A program made the position numbers and the translations under genes. Source: Thiothrix phosphatis (GTDB lineage Bacteria; Pseudomonadota; Gammaproteobacteria; Thiotrichales; Thiotrichaceae). From it: a stretch of DNA of 64,000 bases. The stretch is taken from positions 62,001 through 126,000 of the forward strand of contig NZ_JAYMYJ010000112.1 of the NCBI RefSeq assembly GCF_035668035.1. Reading direction: 5' to 3'. The notes under the pieces are model-generated. The model had not been told where the DNA came from. It did no database searches and saw only the letters and a program-made list of their open reading frames with translations. This document shows, piece after piece, positions 1 through 9,797 of this stretch (position 1 is the first letter of the stretch; each line of letters begins with the position of its first letter).

Positions 1-3000
1 CGTTCACGCTGCTCCAGCCGGGCAGTGAGTTCTTCCGCCCGCCGCCGGAACTGTTCGGGAGCCACGCGCGGTTGCTTGCCTGCTTCCACATCCGCTTTTA
101 GCTTGACATAGCGGCTTTCCTGATAGCCGATCTCCTTCACCAGCCGCTCACGCACAGCAGCATGAATCTTGCTGGCTTGTCGCTGGCGGCGTTCCCTGAT
201 TTCGGCGTAGTGTTCGGGAACCAGCGCCTGTGAGGCATGATGCAAGGCCAGCGTATCCAGATTGTTGTTTAGCCATGTGGCTCGCAGGATATCGCCCACC
301 AGTTTTCGGTCGTATTCATTGATCGGCTGCAAATCCAGATGCGGTGCCCACCCGGCATGGCTGGCCTGACCTTGCTCATCAATCGCCACAAACTGCAAGC
401 GACGCGAAACCACTTTGGCATTATCGCCTGCTTCCCGCACCACATGGTCAATCATGAACAGCACTTTGGGCGTTACGCTGTCATCGTTCGGATCAACCAG
501 TACCGCGCCCTGTTTGAGTTTGGGGCGGTGTGCTTCCAGCACCAGATCGGTGGAAGCGTGCATCAGCGGATGTGCGGGGTGGATCAGGTCAGCCATCGGC
601 TTGCCGGTCTGACGCACATGCTGTTTCTCAAAGCAGATGCGCTCGTACTTGCGCAGCACCGGGGTACGGGTTTCGCCAATGATGCGGTCACGTTCACGGA
701 TGGCGGCAGGTACATGCCGTACCTCAAAACGCCCGGTTTCGCGTGAGCGCATTTCACCGCCCAGTGTTTTGAATGCCTCGGTGAAAAAGGCGCGGATAAA
801 ATAGGGCTGGAGCTTGCGGGCTTCGGCCTTTTCCATCTCCTCCCGCACGGCATACAGGTCGGCCAGTGTCATGTGCTGTTCAACCAACGCATTGCGGCGC
901 AGGATTTCTTTCAGGTGATCGGCATCCAGCGCCCCTTCAATGACCTGGTGCATACGATCCCGCACATCCTGGCGTTCACCGTAGCGAATTGCGTCGATCA
1001 GCAAGTCTTTGAGGGAAACGTTGTCGAAAGCCTCGCCCAATACATCGAATACCTTGCCTCCCAAAGCTGCGCGCTCGGTTTCGATTTTCTCGAACAATTT
1101 TTGGAAGACCGCACCTTCACGGGTTTCGTGCGCCACCAGATTCCACAAATGACAGACTTCGGTCTGGCCGATACGGTGAATCCGTCCGAAACGCTGTTCC
1201 AGCCGGTTCGGGTTCCACGGCAAGTCATAATTGACCATCAGATTAGCGTTTTGCAGGTTGACACCTTCTCCGGCGGCATCAGTGGCAATCAGCACCAGCA
1301 CTTCCGGCACATTGCGGAATTCTTCCTGAATCTTGCGGCGTTCATCACGGTTGGTGCCGCCAGAGATGACCCGCACGGCCTCTGCATTGCCCAGCATGTC
1401 ACTGACGCGGGTACGCAGGTAGTTCAAGGTGTCCTTGTGTTCGGTAAAGATGATCAGTTTGCGGCGCTGGCCGCCTGTGGTGTGCATCTCCGGCTTGTCC
1501 TGCAACAAATGGGAAAGCTGCTCCCACTTCTTGTCATTGCCGGAATGCACCAGCGTTAATGCCTGTTGCTCCAGGTCGCGCAGACTGAGGATTTCCGCTT
1601 CCAGTTCGGGGATGGTTTCCGCTGCGGTGGCTTGATCCACCACCTGATCCGCGTACAGCTCGTATTCTTCGGCGCTGAGTTCTTCATCCAGCTCGTCGTA
1701 ATTGTCCGGTACGTCGATGCGGCGTTTGACGTGATACTCTTCCAGGGTTTCCGCCACTCCATCACGTCGGGAAGCCTTGCCACGCGCTTCCAGCTTAATT
1801 TCTTCCAGGCGTTGTTCCAGCCGTTTGCGGCGCCGTTTGATGGATTGGTAAATGGCTTCCGGGCTGGAGGCCAGACGGCGTTGCAACTGGGTGAGGGCGA
1901 AGCCGACAGTGTTCTTTTTCTTGCCATTGAGTTTGTCCGCCCGGTTCATTTCCTCACGCACATAGGTCGTCACCTGCTCATACAGGCTGGCTTCCAGAGG
2001 GGAAAGCTCATAATTGGCAGTATAAGCGCAGCGTTCCGGGAACAAGGGAGTGCCGTCAAATTTGAGCAGTTCTTCCTTGACCATACGCCGCATCATGTCG
2101 GAGACATCGACCTTGTGCGCACCTTCGCGGAATTTGCCATAGAAACGGTCGCCATCCAGCAACGACAACCAAATTTGGAAATCTGCTTCCTTACCGTTAT
2201 GGGGTGTTGCCGTCATCAGCAAAAAGTGACGGGTAATGGCACCCAGCATTTCACCTAACCGAAAACGTTTGGTTTTCTTGATCTCATTGCCGAAGTAACT
2301 GGCGGAAAGTTTGTGTGCCTCGTCAACGATGATTAAATCCCACTCGGTCAGGCGCAGTTTTTCCTGGTATTCCTCGTTACGGGAGAGTTGGTCAAGGCGG
2401 CAGATCAGCTGATTGGTTTCATCAAAATAATTGCCGGATGCACATTGTTCCTGTTTTTCCCGGCTGAATATTTCGAATTGCACACCAAATTTTTCCAGTA
2501 ATTCATCCTGCCATTGTTCGGTCAGGGAACCGGGGGAAATGATCAGTATACGTTTGGCATCCGCCCGCATCAGCAGTTCGCGGATCAGCAAACCTGCCAT
2601 GATGGTTTTACCTGCGCCAGGGTCGTCAGCCAGCACAAAACGTAGCGGTTGCCTGGGAAGCATGGCTTCATACACAGCGGAAATTTGGTGCGGCAGCGGA
2701 TCGACATTCGAGGTATGCACTGCCATCATGGGGTCAAACAGGGCGGATTGGGAGATGCGCCAAGCTTCCAGCCCTAATTTAAACGCTTCACCATCAGCAT
2801 CGAAAGCCCACTGGCGACCCACCTGAGCCAGTTCCAAGCGTGCCTCGTCAGAACGAAACAGCATCTGTTCGCTTAATCTGCCCCGGTTGTCTTTATAGTA
2901 CACGGTGGCGGCAGACTCGCCGACAGGCTCTACCTGAACAATGCGGACAATTTCATTCGCCAGAATGCCACGAATTTGTGCATCCTTTTTGATGTCTTCG

Positions 3001-3011
3001 AGTTTGAGCAT
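1..3011 (-). CDS. SNF2-family ATP-dependent helicase, C-terminus outside window
   Basis: The reading frame is open from the ATG at 3011 to the window edge (at least 1003 residues). Residues about 128-137 contain the Walker A motif DDPGAGKT, and about 230 the Walker B/DEAH box (IIVDEAH). A C-terminal helicase lobe near residues 575-615 carries ATDAAGEGVNLQ and QRFGRIHRIGQ. This is the RapA/HepA-like SNF2 type, acting as a DNA translocase rather than a plain DEAD-box enzyme. A basic, coiled-coil-like segment precedes the edge. Proteins of this build are common in restriction and phage-defence loci, including DrmD of DISARM; that role here is inference because the neighbouring genes are outside the window. 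The gene is transcribed away from the rest of the window and has no operon partner inside it. Confidence 0.85.
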   Translation of the reverse strand, partial: MLKLEDIKKDAQIRGILANEIVRIVQVEPVGESAATVYYKDNRGRLSEQMLFRSDEARLELAQVGRQWAFDADGEAFKLGLEAWRISQSALFDPMMAVHTSNVDPLPHQISAVYEAMLPRQPLRFVLADDPGAGKTIMAGLLIRELLMRADAKRILIISPGSLTEQWQDELLEKFGVQFEIFSREKQEQCASGNYFDETNQLICRLDQLSRNEEYQEKLRLTEWDLIIVDEAHKLSASYFGNEIKKTKRFRLGEMLGAITRHFLLMTATPHNGKEADFQIWLSLLDGDRFYGKFREGAHKVDVSDMMRRMVKEELLKFDGTPLFPERCAYTANYELSPLEASLYEQVTTYVREEMNRADKLNGKKKNTVGFALTQLQRRLASSPEAIYQSIKRRRKRLEQRLEEIKLEARGKASRRDGVAETLEEYHVKRRIDVPDNYDELDEELSAEEYELYADQVVDQATAAETIPELEAEILSLRDLEQQALTLVHSGNDKKWEQLSHLLQDKPEMHTTGGQRRKLIIFTEHKDTLNYLRTRVSDMLGNAEAVRVISGGTNRDERRKIQEEFRNVPEVLVLIATDAAGEGVNLQNANLMVNYDLPWNPNRLEQRFGRIHRIGQTEVCHLWNLVAHETREGAVFQKLFEKIETERAALGGKVFDVLGEAFDNVSLKDLLIDAIRYGERQDVRDRMHQVIEGALDADHLKEILRRNALVEQHMTLADLYAVREEMEKAEARKLQPYFIRAFFTEAFKTLGGEMRSRETGRFEVRHVPAAIRERDRIIGETRTPVLRKYERICFEKQHVRQTGKPMADLIHPAHPLMHASTDLVLEAHRPKLKQGAVLVDPNDDSVTPKVLFMIDHVVREAGDNAKVVSRRLQFVAIDEQGQASHAGWAPHLDLQPINEYDRKLVGDILRATWLNNNLDTLALHHASQALVPEHYAEIRERRQRQASKIHAAVRERLVKEIGYQESRYVKLKADVEAGKQPRVAPEQFRRRAEELTARLEQRE

Positions 3012-3125
3012 AGTTCGTGTGTCGATTTAGAAAGCGTTGTGAAGCCAAGTGAAGCAAGTTATCTATGGGACATCTTTCAAATGGCCCATAGGGGGAGATG
3101 AGGTTATCCAAGTTGGATAATGAAG

Positions 3126-4700
3126 CTATTTTCCCTGCCAGCGCACATGGTAAAGGTCATGCCGCCGGTCGCGCAGGTTCTGCACTGTGCCGCTGTGGCG
3201 GGCGGTCAGCAGGGTTTCCGGGCGCAAATCCGCAATCGCCACCATTTCGGTGTTGGGGGTGGTGTCAGCGGCTACCCCGTCGCGGGCAAACGGCAGGTCG
3301 CAAGGGGTGAGGATGCAACTTTGCGCATACTGGATGTCCATATTGGCCACGTTCGGCAGGTTGCCGCAGTTGCCGGACATGACCACGTAAATCTGGTTTT
3401 CGACCGCGCGCGCCTGACAGCAGTAACGCACCCGCAGATAGCTTTGGCGTTCATCCGTACAGAATGGCACGAACAGGATTTGCGCGCCTTGGTCGGTCAG
3501 GTGCCGCGCCAGTTCCGGGAATTCCGAGTCGTAGCAGATCAGCACGCCAATCGGGCCGCAGTCGGTCTGGATGACATCCAGTTCGCTGCCGCCTTCGATA
3601 TTCCACCACCAGGCTTCGTTGGGGGTGGGGTGGATCTTGGCCTGGGCGTGGATGCTGCCATCGCGCAGGAACACATAGCAGATATTTTCCACCCGTCCGT
3701 TTGGCATCCGCGTCGGGTGCGAGCCGCCGATGATATTGATGTTGTAGCGCAAGGCCAGGTCGCGCATCGCTGTCTTGAACTGCGGGGTATATTTGGTGAG
3801 GGCTTCGATCGCCTGCACCGGGGTGAGTTCCTGCGATTCCATCGACAATAATTGCAGGGTGAACAGTTCGGGGAACACCACGAAATCGCCCTTGTAATCG
3901 GCCACCACATCCACGAAGTAGCGCACGATGCCGATGAATTCCTCGAAGGATTCCACCCGGCGTTGTTTGTATTGCACAGAACCAACCCGCACGCTGTCCG
4001 GCACCCGTGAGCCGTAATGTTTCCGCTTGCCTGTTTCATCCGCCTGCGGGACTTTGGGGTTGCGCCAGATCAGGTGGACGCCGTAACCCAGCGACTGTTT
4101 GTCGGCGTCGAGGTAGTGCGGGATGAGGCCGATGATTTCGAAACCGTTGCGCAACTGGAAGGAGAGCACCGGGTCGTGCTGCTGTTTCTTTTTGACGGCG
4201 TCCACGTAGGCTTCGACGCTGCCGAAACGCTTGATGCGGTTGGCCAATGTCGGCAGGCGCCCGCCGAACATGATGCCGCGCAATTTCAGCTGCTCTGCCA
4301 GATGCTTGCGGGCGTTGTACAGGCGCTGGCCGATGCGGTAGCCACGGTAATCCGGGTCGACGCACACTTCCATGCCGTACAGCCATTCGCCTATCGGGTC
4401 GTGGGTGGAGGCGTAACCGTTGCCGGTGACTTCACCCCAGGAGTGGCGTTTCATCCCATCCTCCTCGCTGACCCGCAAGGTGGCGCAGTAACCGATGACT
4501 TTTTCACCCGCCACCACCACGAACTGGCCTTCCGGGAAGTGGTTGAGCTGGCCGGTCAGCACCGGCTCGGAGTAGCCATACATGCCGGTGCCAGCATAGG
4601 CGCGGTCAGACAGTTTGGATATTTGCGGAATGTCGGCGACGGTGGCGTTGCGGACTTTCAACTGGGTTTTGGGGTTGGAGAGGGTGTTGGAGGACTTCAT
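3126..4700 (-). CDS. Fused GNAT acetyltransferase / carbon-nitrogen hydrolase
   Basis: The protein has 524 residues. The N-terminal part (about 15-190) is a GNAT-like acyltransferase domain with the acetyl-CoA loop region DYRGYRIGQRLYNARKHL. The C-terminal part (about 230-510) is a nitrilase-superfamily domain with the Glu-Lys-Cys triad visible in VVFPELF, AQAKIHPTPNE and IGVLICYDSEFPE. Such fusions are a known nitrilase branch, with an amidase or N-acyl transfer role but mostly unknown substrates. The start at 4700 was chosen because MKSSNTLSN follows a purine-rich AGGGAAAAG; an upstream in-frame start at 4790 has no such signal. It stands alone, with no co-directed close neighbour that indicates a pathway. 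Confidence 0.88.
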   Translation of the reverse strand: MKSSNTLSNPKTQLKVRNATVADIPQISKLSDRAYAGTGMYGYSEPVLTGQLNHFPEGQFVVVAGEKVIGYCATLRVSEEDGMKRHSWGEVTGNGYASTHDPIGEWLYGMEVCVDPDYRGYRIGQRLYNARKHLAEQLKLRGIMFGGRLPTLANRIKRFGSVEAYVDAVKKKQQHDPVLSFQLRNGFEIIGLIPHYLDADKQSLGYGVHLIWRNPKVPQADETGKRKHYGSRVPDSVRVGSVQYKQRRVESFEEFIGIVRYFVDVVADYKGDFVVFPELFTLQLLSMESQELTPVQAIEALTKYTPQFKTAMRDLALRYNINIIGGSHPTRMPNGRVENICYVFLRDGSIHAQAKIHPTPNEAWWWNIEGGSELDVIQTDCGPIGVLICYDSEFPELARHLTDQGAQILFVPFCTDERQSYLRVRYCCQARAVENQIYVVMSGNCGNLPNVANMDIQYAQSCILTPCDLPFARDGVAADTTPNTEMVAIADLRPETLLTARHSGTVQNLRDRRHDLYHVRWQGK

Positions 4701-4807
4701 GCTGGGTTCTTTTCCCTTGTGTAGTCGAGGAATCAGTGTGGTTGATTGTGGCCAAGCCAGCCCATGATTGCAAATCTGGCAAGGGGGCACTTATTTCAGC
4801 AGCCATT

Positions 4808-4833
4808 GGGGTTCCTTGTCTTATGGGGAACCC
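4808..4833 (-). terminator. Possible hairpin downstream of the SLC13 permease gene
   Basis: GGGTTCC and GGAACCC form a 7-bp stem around a short loop just after the permease stop codon at 4838. There is no clear U-tract, so termination here is only a suggestion. Confidence 0.3.
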
Positions 4834-4837
4834 ATGA

Positions 4838-6655
4838 TTATGGCAAATAGTAAAATAGCGGCAACAGCAAACTGTAAGCCAGCCACATGATCAAGGTCAG
4901 CGGTAGCCCGACCCGCACAAAATCCATGAATTGGTAATTTCCCGCCGCCATGATCAGCAGGTTGGTCTTGTAGGCCATCGGCGTCATGTAGCTCATGTTT
5001 GCGCCGAACAGCACGGCAATGACGAACGCTTCCGGGCTGAGTTGCAGCTCATTGGCGATATTGATGGCAATCGGCGTGCCGATGACGGCGGCAGCGTTGT
5101 TGGAAACCACATTGGTCAGGATCGCCATCAGCAGGATCAGCCCGCTGATGATGACGGGTGGCGGCGCGCCTGCCGCCAGTTTCAGGAATTGCGCAGCCAG
5201 GAATTCACTGCCGCCAGTCACTGTCAGGGCGTGCCCCAGCGCAAGGCTGGAAGCCACGATCATGATCACCGGCAGGTTTAATCCTTGGCCCACATCTTTC
5301 CAGTCAATGCAGCGGGTCACAATCATCAGCAATACCCCGGCAGTGGCGCTGATGGCGATGGGCAGGATTTTCAGCGCCGCCAATAGGATGACGAGGAACA
5401 TGATCAGCAATGCCAGCGGAATTTTCTTTGAGTGGGGCAAATCGGTCTTGCCTGCCAGGACGAAAAAATCCTCCATGAATTCCAGGTTGTTGATCCGCTC
5501 GCTGCTGCCCTGCACCAGCAGTATGTCGCCCAGTTGCAGCTTCAGGTTGCCCAAGCCGTGCGGCATGGACTGGATGATATGGCCGTCACGGTGCACCCCC
5601 AGCGCGACCAGGCGGTAACGGTCTACAAAGCCCGCCGATTGCAGGCTTTGCCCCAATAACGGGGAGCGTTGGTGGATGAGGATTTCGGCCAGTTGCTGCT
5701 TGCCCTCCATGATGAATTCCCGGCCAGCAAATTCAGGGTCAACCGGATGCAGGCCAGCCCCCAGCAGTTGTTCAAAGCGCTTCAGGCGTTCGGGGGTGTC
5801 ATGCACCAGCAGGCGGTCATGGGCATGGATGATGGTGTCAGGCAAGGGGACAAGGCCTTCATGGGTGTCACGGCGGATAAGGCTGATGCGCATTTCCCCG
5901 TCCGTTTTGGCAATGGCTTCCTGCACGGGCTTGCCATCGGCGAAGCTGCCGCCGGGGATGTGCAGATGTGCGGTATAGATACGGTTGATGTTGTGGGAGG
6001 CGTCCACTTGGTGGCTGGGCAAGATGCGCGGGGCGACCAGCCACAGGAACGCCAGGCCAATGCTGCCAGCAATGGCGGCGGGCAGGGCGAAGTCGAACAT
6101 TTCAAAGGTCGACATGCCCATTTCCGAGGCCACGCTCACCACCAGCAGGTTGGTGGAGGTGCCGATAGTGGTGCCCATGCCGCCCAGCAAGGTGGCGAAA
6201 CCCATTGGCATCAACAGGCCTGCGGGTGAATTGTTGGTGCGCCCGGCGACATTGAGCAAGACCGGGATCAGCAGCACAACGATGGGGACATTATTGATGA
6301 AGGCGCTCAACAGCGCCGACAGCAGCAACGTCAACAATAGGGAGAGCATTGGGCGGCGGCCCCACAGTTTCGCCAGCCCGAAACCCAGTGGCTCCAGCGC
6401 CCCGGTGCGCACCAGCCCTTGCCCCATAACCATCAGGGCGCATACCGCCACCAGCGCCTCATGGCCGAAGCCGTAGAAGAAATCGACCGGACGCACCACG
6501 CCTTCCGCCGTTTCATAGGGGAACACTTCGAACCCAACCGCCAGGGCGGCCAGGATCAGCAAGCAGGAAGTTGCCAGCGGTATACGTTCCCGGCTGAACA
6601 GAAACAGGGCGAACACAGTCAACAGCAAGACAGCGATGGCGTGATTGTCCGGCAT
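4838..6655 (-). CDS. SLC13/DASS-type permease with two TrkA-C domains
   Basis: This is a 605-residue integral membrane protein. Hydrophobic segments occupy residues 1-200 and about 400-605. A soluble middle part holds two RCK-C (TrkA-C) modules, the second around EILIHQRSPLLGQSLQSAGF. Members of this family move sulfate, dicarboxylates or other anions coupled to Na+ or H+; the substrate cannot be read from the sequence. The start at 6655 (MPDNHAIAVLLL) follows GAGAGGCAA. A longer frame to 6841 lacks a ribosome site and would add an unlikely basic extension. It is monocistronic and divergent from the pqi operon. Confidence 0.85.
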   Translation of the reverse strand: MPDNHAIAVLLLTVFALFLFSRERIPLATSCLLILAALAVGFEVFPYETAEGVVRPVDFFYGFGHEALVAVCALMVMGQGLVRTGALEPLGFGLAKLWGRRPMLSLLLTLLLSALLSAFINNVPIVVLLIPVLLNVAGRTNNSPAGLLMPMGFATLLGGMGTTIGTSTNLLVVSVASEMGMSTFEMFDFALPAAIAGSIGLAFLWLVAPRILPSHQVDASHNINRIYTAHLHIPGGSFADGKPVQEAIAKTDGEMRISLIRRDTHEGLVPLPDTIIHAHDRLLVHDTPERLKRFEQLLGAGLHPVDPEFAGREFIMEGKQQLAEILIHQRSPLLGQSLQSAGFVDRYRLVALGVHRDGHIIQSMPHGLGNLKLQLGDILLVQGSSERINNLEFMEDFFVLAGKTDLPHSKKIPLALLIMFLVILLAALKILPIAISATAGVLLMIVTRCIDWKDVGQGLNLPVIMIVASSLALGHALTVTGGSEFLAAQFLKLAAGAPPPVIISGLILLMAILTNVVSNNAAAVIGTPIAINIANELQLSPEAFVIAVLFGANMSYMTPMAYKTNLLIMAAGNYQFMDFVRVGLPLTLIMWLAYSLLLPLFYYLP

Positions 6656-6856
6656 TTGCCTCTCCCTCGGTACGGATTCATTCCTGCCTGAATATAGGGC
6701 TGGGAAGCCGCTGTTTGCAACAGCCGCCGCCTTTGCCGAAGTTGCTCGGCTTTGCCTGGGATGACGCAGAATGGCCGTTCCACTATACTGTCCCGGTCGA
6801 GTCCGGGAGAGCCGCGATGCCTGATGCTGGCGATAAGCCATTGCCTACGTTGTTTG

Positions 6857-7492
6857 ATGAATAATCGTATTGACATTGCTTGCCATGATTGTGGCCAGTT
6901 GCATCGCTACCGCCCGATTGAACCCGGCAAGGCAGCGGCTTGCACCCATTGCGGGGCGGTGATCTACCGTAACCGCCCGCATATGTTCGAGACGGCGCTG
7001 GCGTTGACGGTGGCGGGGCTGATCCTGTTTCTTATGACCAATGTGTTTCCCCTGATCGGTTTGCGTGCGCAGGGCGTGGAGCAGGAATTGCACCTGTTCG
7101 GCGCCAGCTTGGCGTTCTGGAACCAGGAATACCAGGTGCTGGCGGTGCTGATAGTGCTGAACATCATTATTTTTCCCCTGTTTGAGCTGTTGTCGCTGTT
7201 GGTCGTCACCCTGACCGTGCGTTTCCGCTGGGAATCGTCGCTGGCGATCTTCCTGTACCGCTGGATGCGCGAACTCAAACCCTGGGGGATGCTGGAAGTG
7301 TTCATGCTGGGCGTGCTGGTGGCGGTGGTCAAGCTGGGCGAGCTGGCGACCCTGATTGTGGACACGGCATTCTGGTCGTTTGCGGGGCTGATCGTGACCA
7401 TGGCGGCGGCGACGGCGACGCTCGACCCGTTCACAGTCTGGCGTGAACTGGAGAAAACCAAAGGCGGGAGCAGGCATGGCCACCAGCCGTGA
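6857..7492 (+). CDS. pqiA: PqiA family membrane protein, first copy
   Basis: This 211-residue inner membrane protein begins with a zinc-ribbon-like pair of CxxC motifs (CHDCG and CTHCG), followed by about four transmembrane segments. PqiA proteins partner with the MCE protein PqiB in moving lipids between the inner and outer membranes. In E. coli one longer PqiA carries two such halves; here the halves are separate genes. The start MNNRIDIACHDCG at 6857 has no strong ribosome site, and a start at 6824 is possible. The next gene overlaps by 17 bases, so translation is probably coupled. Confidence 0.85.
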   Translation: MNNRIDIACHDCGQLHRYRPIEPGKAAACTHCGAVIYRNRPHMFETALALTVAGLILFLMTNVFPLIGLRAQGVEQELHLFGASLAFWNQEYQVLAVLIVLNIIIFPLFELLSLLVVTLTVRFRWESSLAIFLYRWMRELKPWGMLEVFMLGVLVAVVKLGELATLIVDTAFWSFAGLIVTMAAATATLDPFTVWRELEKTKGGSRHGHQP

Positions 7493-8132
7493 AGCGCAAA
7501 CCGCCAATGAGGCGGGCATGGCCCAGTGCCGGGTCTGCGGCTGCCTGAGCAGGCTGCCCGCGCACCTGGAAGGGCATGAGTCCATGTTTTGCCCGCGTTG
7601 CCGCGCCCCCATCCATTTGCAGGAGCACAACAACAGTGTGGAAGTCACCTGGGCGTTGCTGATCGCTTCCGCCGTGCTTTACATTCCCGCCAACCTGTTG
7701 CCGGTGATGAGCGTCTACATGCTGGGTCAGGGGGAGCCCTCCACCATCATTGGTGGTGTGTTGCATCTGCTGGAAGCGGGACAGTGGCCGCTGGCGGTGA
7801 TCGTGTTCGTCGCCAGCGTGTTTGTGCCGCTGCTGAAACTGTTCGCCATCAGTTTCCTGCTGATCAGCATCCAGCGCCGGTCACGCTGGCGTCCGCATGA
7901 GCGCATGCTGTTGTACAAGGTGACGGAATACATTGGCCGCTGGTCGATGGTGGATGTGTTTGTGATTGCGATCCTGACCGGCTTGGTGCAGTTCGGCACC
8001 TTCGCGCACATTGACACGAATGTCGGCACCTTGTCGTTTGCAACGGTCGTGGTGCTGACCATGTTCGCCGCCCGCACGCTGGATGCGCATTTGATCTGGG
8101 ATATTTCCCGCCAAGAGGAGCATGTTGCATGA
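7476..8132 (+). CDS. pqiA: PqiA family membrane protein, second copy
   Basis: This 218-residue protein is built like the preceding one: an N-terminal cysteine-rich ribbon (CRVCGC and CPRCR) and then hydrophobic segments, including the stretch ending in PANLLPVMSVYMLGQ. It corresponds to the second half of the E. coli PqiA tandem. The start at 7476 (MATSREAQTAN) follows GGGAG. Its stop overlaps the start of pqiB as ATGA, which supports a single lipid-transport operon. Confidence 0.87.
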   Translation: MATSREAQTANEAGMAQCRVCGCLSRLPAHLEGHESMFCPRCRAPIHLQEHNNSVEVTWALLIASAVLYIPANLLPVMSVYMLGQGEPSTIIGGVLHLLEAGQWPLAVIVFVASVFVPLLKLFAISFLLISIQRRSRWRPHERMLLYKVTEYIGRWSMVDVFVIAILTGLVQFGTFAHIDTNVGTLSFATVVVLTMFAARTLDAHLIWDISRQEEHVA

Positions 8133-9793
8133 GCGACGCCAATGGACAGCCTGAATTCCTGCCGGAAGTGGAGGTGCGCGAACAGCGCTGGCCTTCGCCG
8201 GTATGGTTGATCCCGCTGACCGCCATCCTGATAGGCCTGTGGCTGTTGTTGCAGGCATGGTACCAGCAGGGGCCGACCATCACGGTGCAGTTCAACAGCG
8301 CGGAAGGCATTGAGGCAGGCAAAACCGAAGTGCGCTACAAGGCGGTGACGGTGGGCAAGCTGCGCAAGCTGCGCCTGAGCGACGACCTGCAAACCATTGA
8401 GGCGGTGATCGACCTGAACAAGGAAATTGGCCGCCATCTGGGCAGCGACGCGCGTTTCTGGGTGGTCAGCCCGCGCATCAGCCGTTCCGGCGTTTCCGGG
8501 TTGAGCACCTTCTTTTCCGGCACCTATATCGGCATGGATCCGGGCACCAATACCGACGACCTGAGTTTTTATGTGGGGGAAGACCGCCCGCCGGTGATTG
8601 CGCCGAGCGAAAATGGCCGCCGCTTTTTCCTATTGTCCAATTCACTGGGGTCGATGGATGTGGGCGCGCCGGTTTTCTATAAGCAATTGCAGGTCGGTGA
8701 GGTGATCGACTACCAATTGATGCCGGATGGCAGCCAGGTGCGGCTGGAGGTCTTCATCCGTGACCCTTATTACGAGTATGTGCATTCCAACAGCCGTTTC
8801 TGGAATGCCAGCGGCGCGGAATTCACCATGACATCGGCGGGTGCGGAATTCCGGATGGAGTCGCTGGCCTCGTTCCTGATCGGCGGGGTGGCTTTTGAAA
8901 CCCCAAGCTCTTTGCTGGCGGGTGATGTCAGCCCGGAAGGGGCGAGCTTCCCTTTGTATGGCCGTTACGCCGACACCCAGGAAAAGCAGTTCACCCAGCG
9001 GTTATATTACGTGATGTATTTCAACGGTTCAGTGCGCGGCCTGACGGTGGGGGCACCGCTGGAATACGAGGGCATTCCGGTTGGGCAGGTTGAAAACATT
9101 GACATCCGCCTGGACCGGGATTCGCTGGATGTGCGGGTGCCGGTGCTGGTGTCCATCCAGCCCCAGCATTTCGACAGCGCCATTACCCTGGCGGAAGCGG
9201 AAGAGGCGATGCGCAAGCTGGTGGAAAAAGGCCTGCGCGCCCGGTTGGAAACTGCCAGCCTGTTGACCATGCAGAAAGTGATCACCCTGAGCATGGAAAA
9301 GGATCCGAAACCGGCGCAGATCGTCAAGACCCAGTTTTACAGTGAGTTCCCGACCACCGGCGCGGCATTTGAAAACTTGCCACTGATGGCGGCGGATGTG
9401 ATGGCGAGCCTGGAAGACACCCTTGATGGCGTCAACCGGCTGGTCAACGGCGGCAAGCTGGACAAGGCGCTGGATCAGGTGAACGCCGTGCTGGCGGAAA
9501 CGGAACAGGCCATCAAAGCCGCCAAGGAAGCCATGCGCACGGTGGACAAGGACACCCTGCCCGGTGTTTCCCGTGACATCAACCAGATCACGGTGGACTT
9601 GGGCAAGACTTCGCAGAAAATCCAGGAATCCATGTTGCAGATTGACCGCCTGACCGCCCGCAACTCGCCCACCCAGCAGCAGTTGCAGGAAATGCTGGAA
9701 GAGTTGACCGCCGCCTCCCGTTCGGTGCGCAGCCTGACCGAAACCCTGCAACGCCAGCCTGCGTCATTGCTGCGCGGCAAGAAAGGAGAATGA
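8129..9793 (+). CDS. pqiB: Intermembrane transport protein PqiB (MCE domains)
   Basis: The protein has 554 residues, close to the length of E. coli PqiB. A single N-terminal membrane anchor lies at about 25-48 (VWLIPLTAILIGLWLLLQAW). It is followed by repeated MCE domains, recognisable from segments such as FNSAEGIEAGKTEVRYKAV and a later repeat beginning GSVRGLTVGAPLEYEGIPVG. The C-terminus (about 440-550) is helical and coiled-coil-like, as in the PqiB needle that spans the periplasm. It lies between pqiA and pqiC with overlapping or very short spacing. Confidence 0.93.
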   Translation: MSDANGQPEFLPEVEVREQRWPSPVWLIPLTAILIGLWLLLQAWYQQGPTITVQFNSAEGIEAGKTEVRYKAVTVGKLRKLRLSDDLQTIEAVIDLNKEIGRHLGSDARFWVVSPRISRSGVSGLSTFFSGTYIGMDPGTNTDDLSFYVGEDRPPVIAPSENGRRFFLLSNSLGSMDVGAPVFYKQLQVGEVIDYQLMPDGSQVRLEVFIRDPYYEYVHSNSRFWNASGAEFTMTSAGAEFRMESLASFLIGGVAFETPSSLLAGDVSPEGASFPLYGRYADTQEKQFTQRLYYVMYFNGSVRGLTVGAPLEYEGIPVGQVENIDIRLDRDSLDVRVPVLVSIQPQHFDSAITLAEAEEAMRKLVEKGLRARLETASLLTMQKVITLSMEKDPKPAQIVKTQFYSEFPTTGAAFENLPLMAADVMASLEDTLDGVNRLVNGGKLDKALDQVNAVLAETEQAIKAAKEAMRTVDKDTLPGVSRDINQITVDLGKTSQKIQESMLQIDRLTARNSPTQQQLQEMLEELTAASRSVRSLTETLQRQPASLLRGKKGE

Positions 9794-9797
9794 TGGC

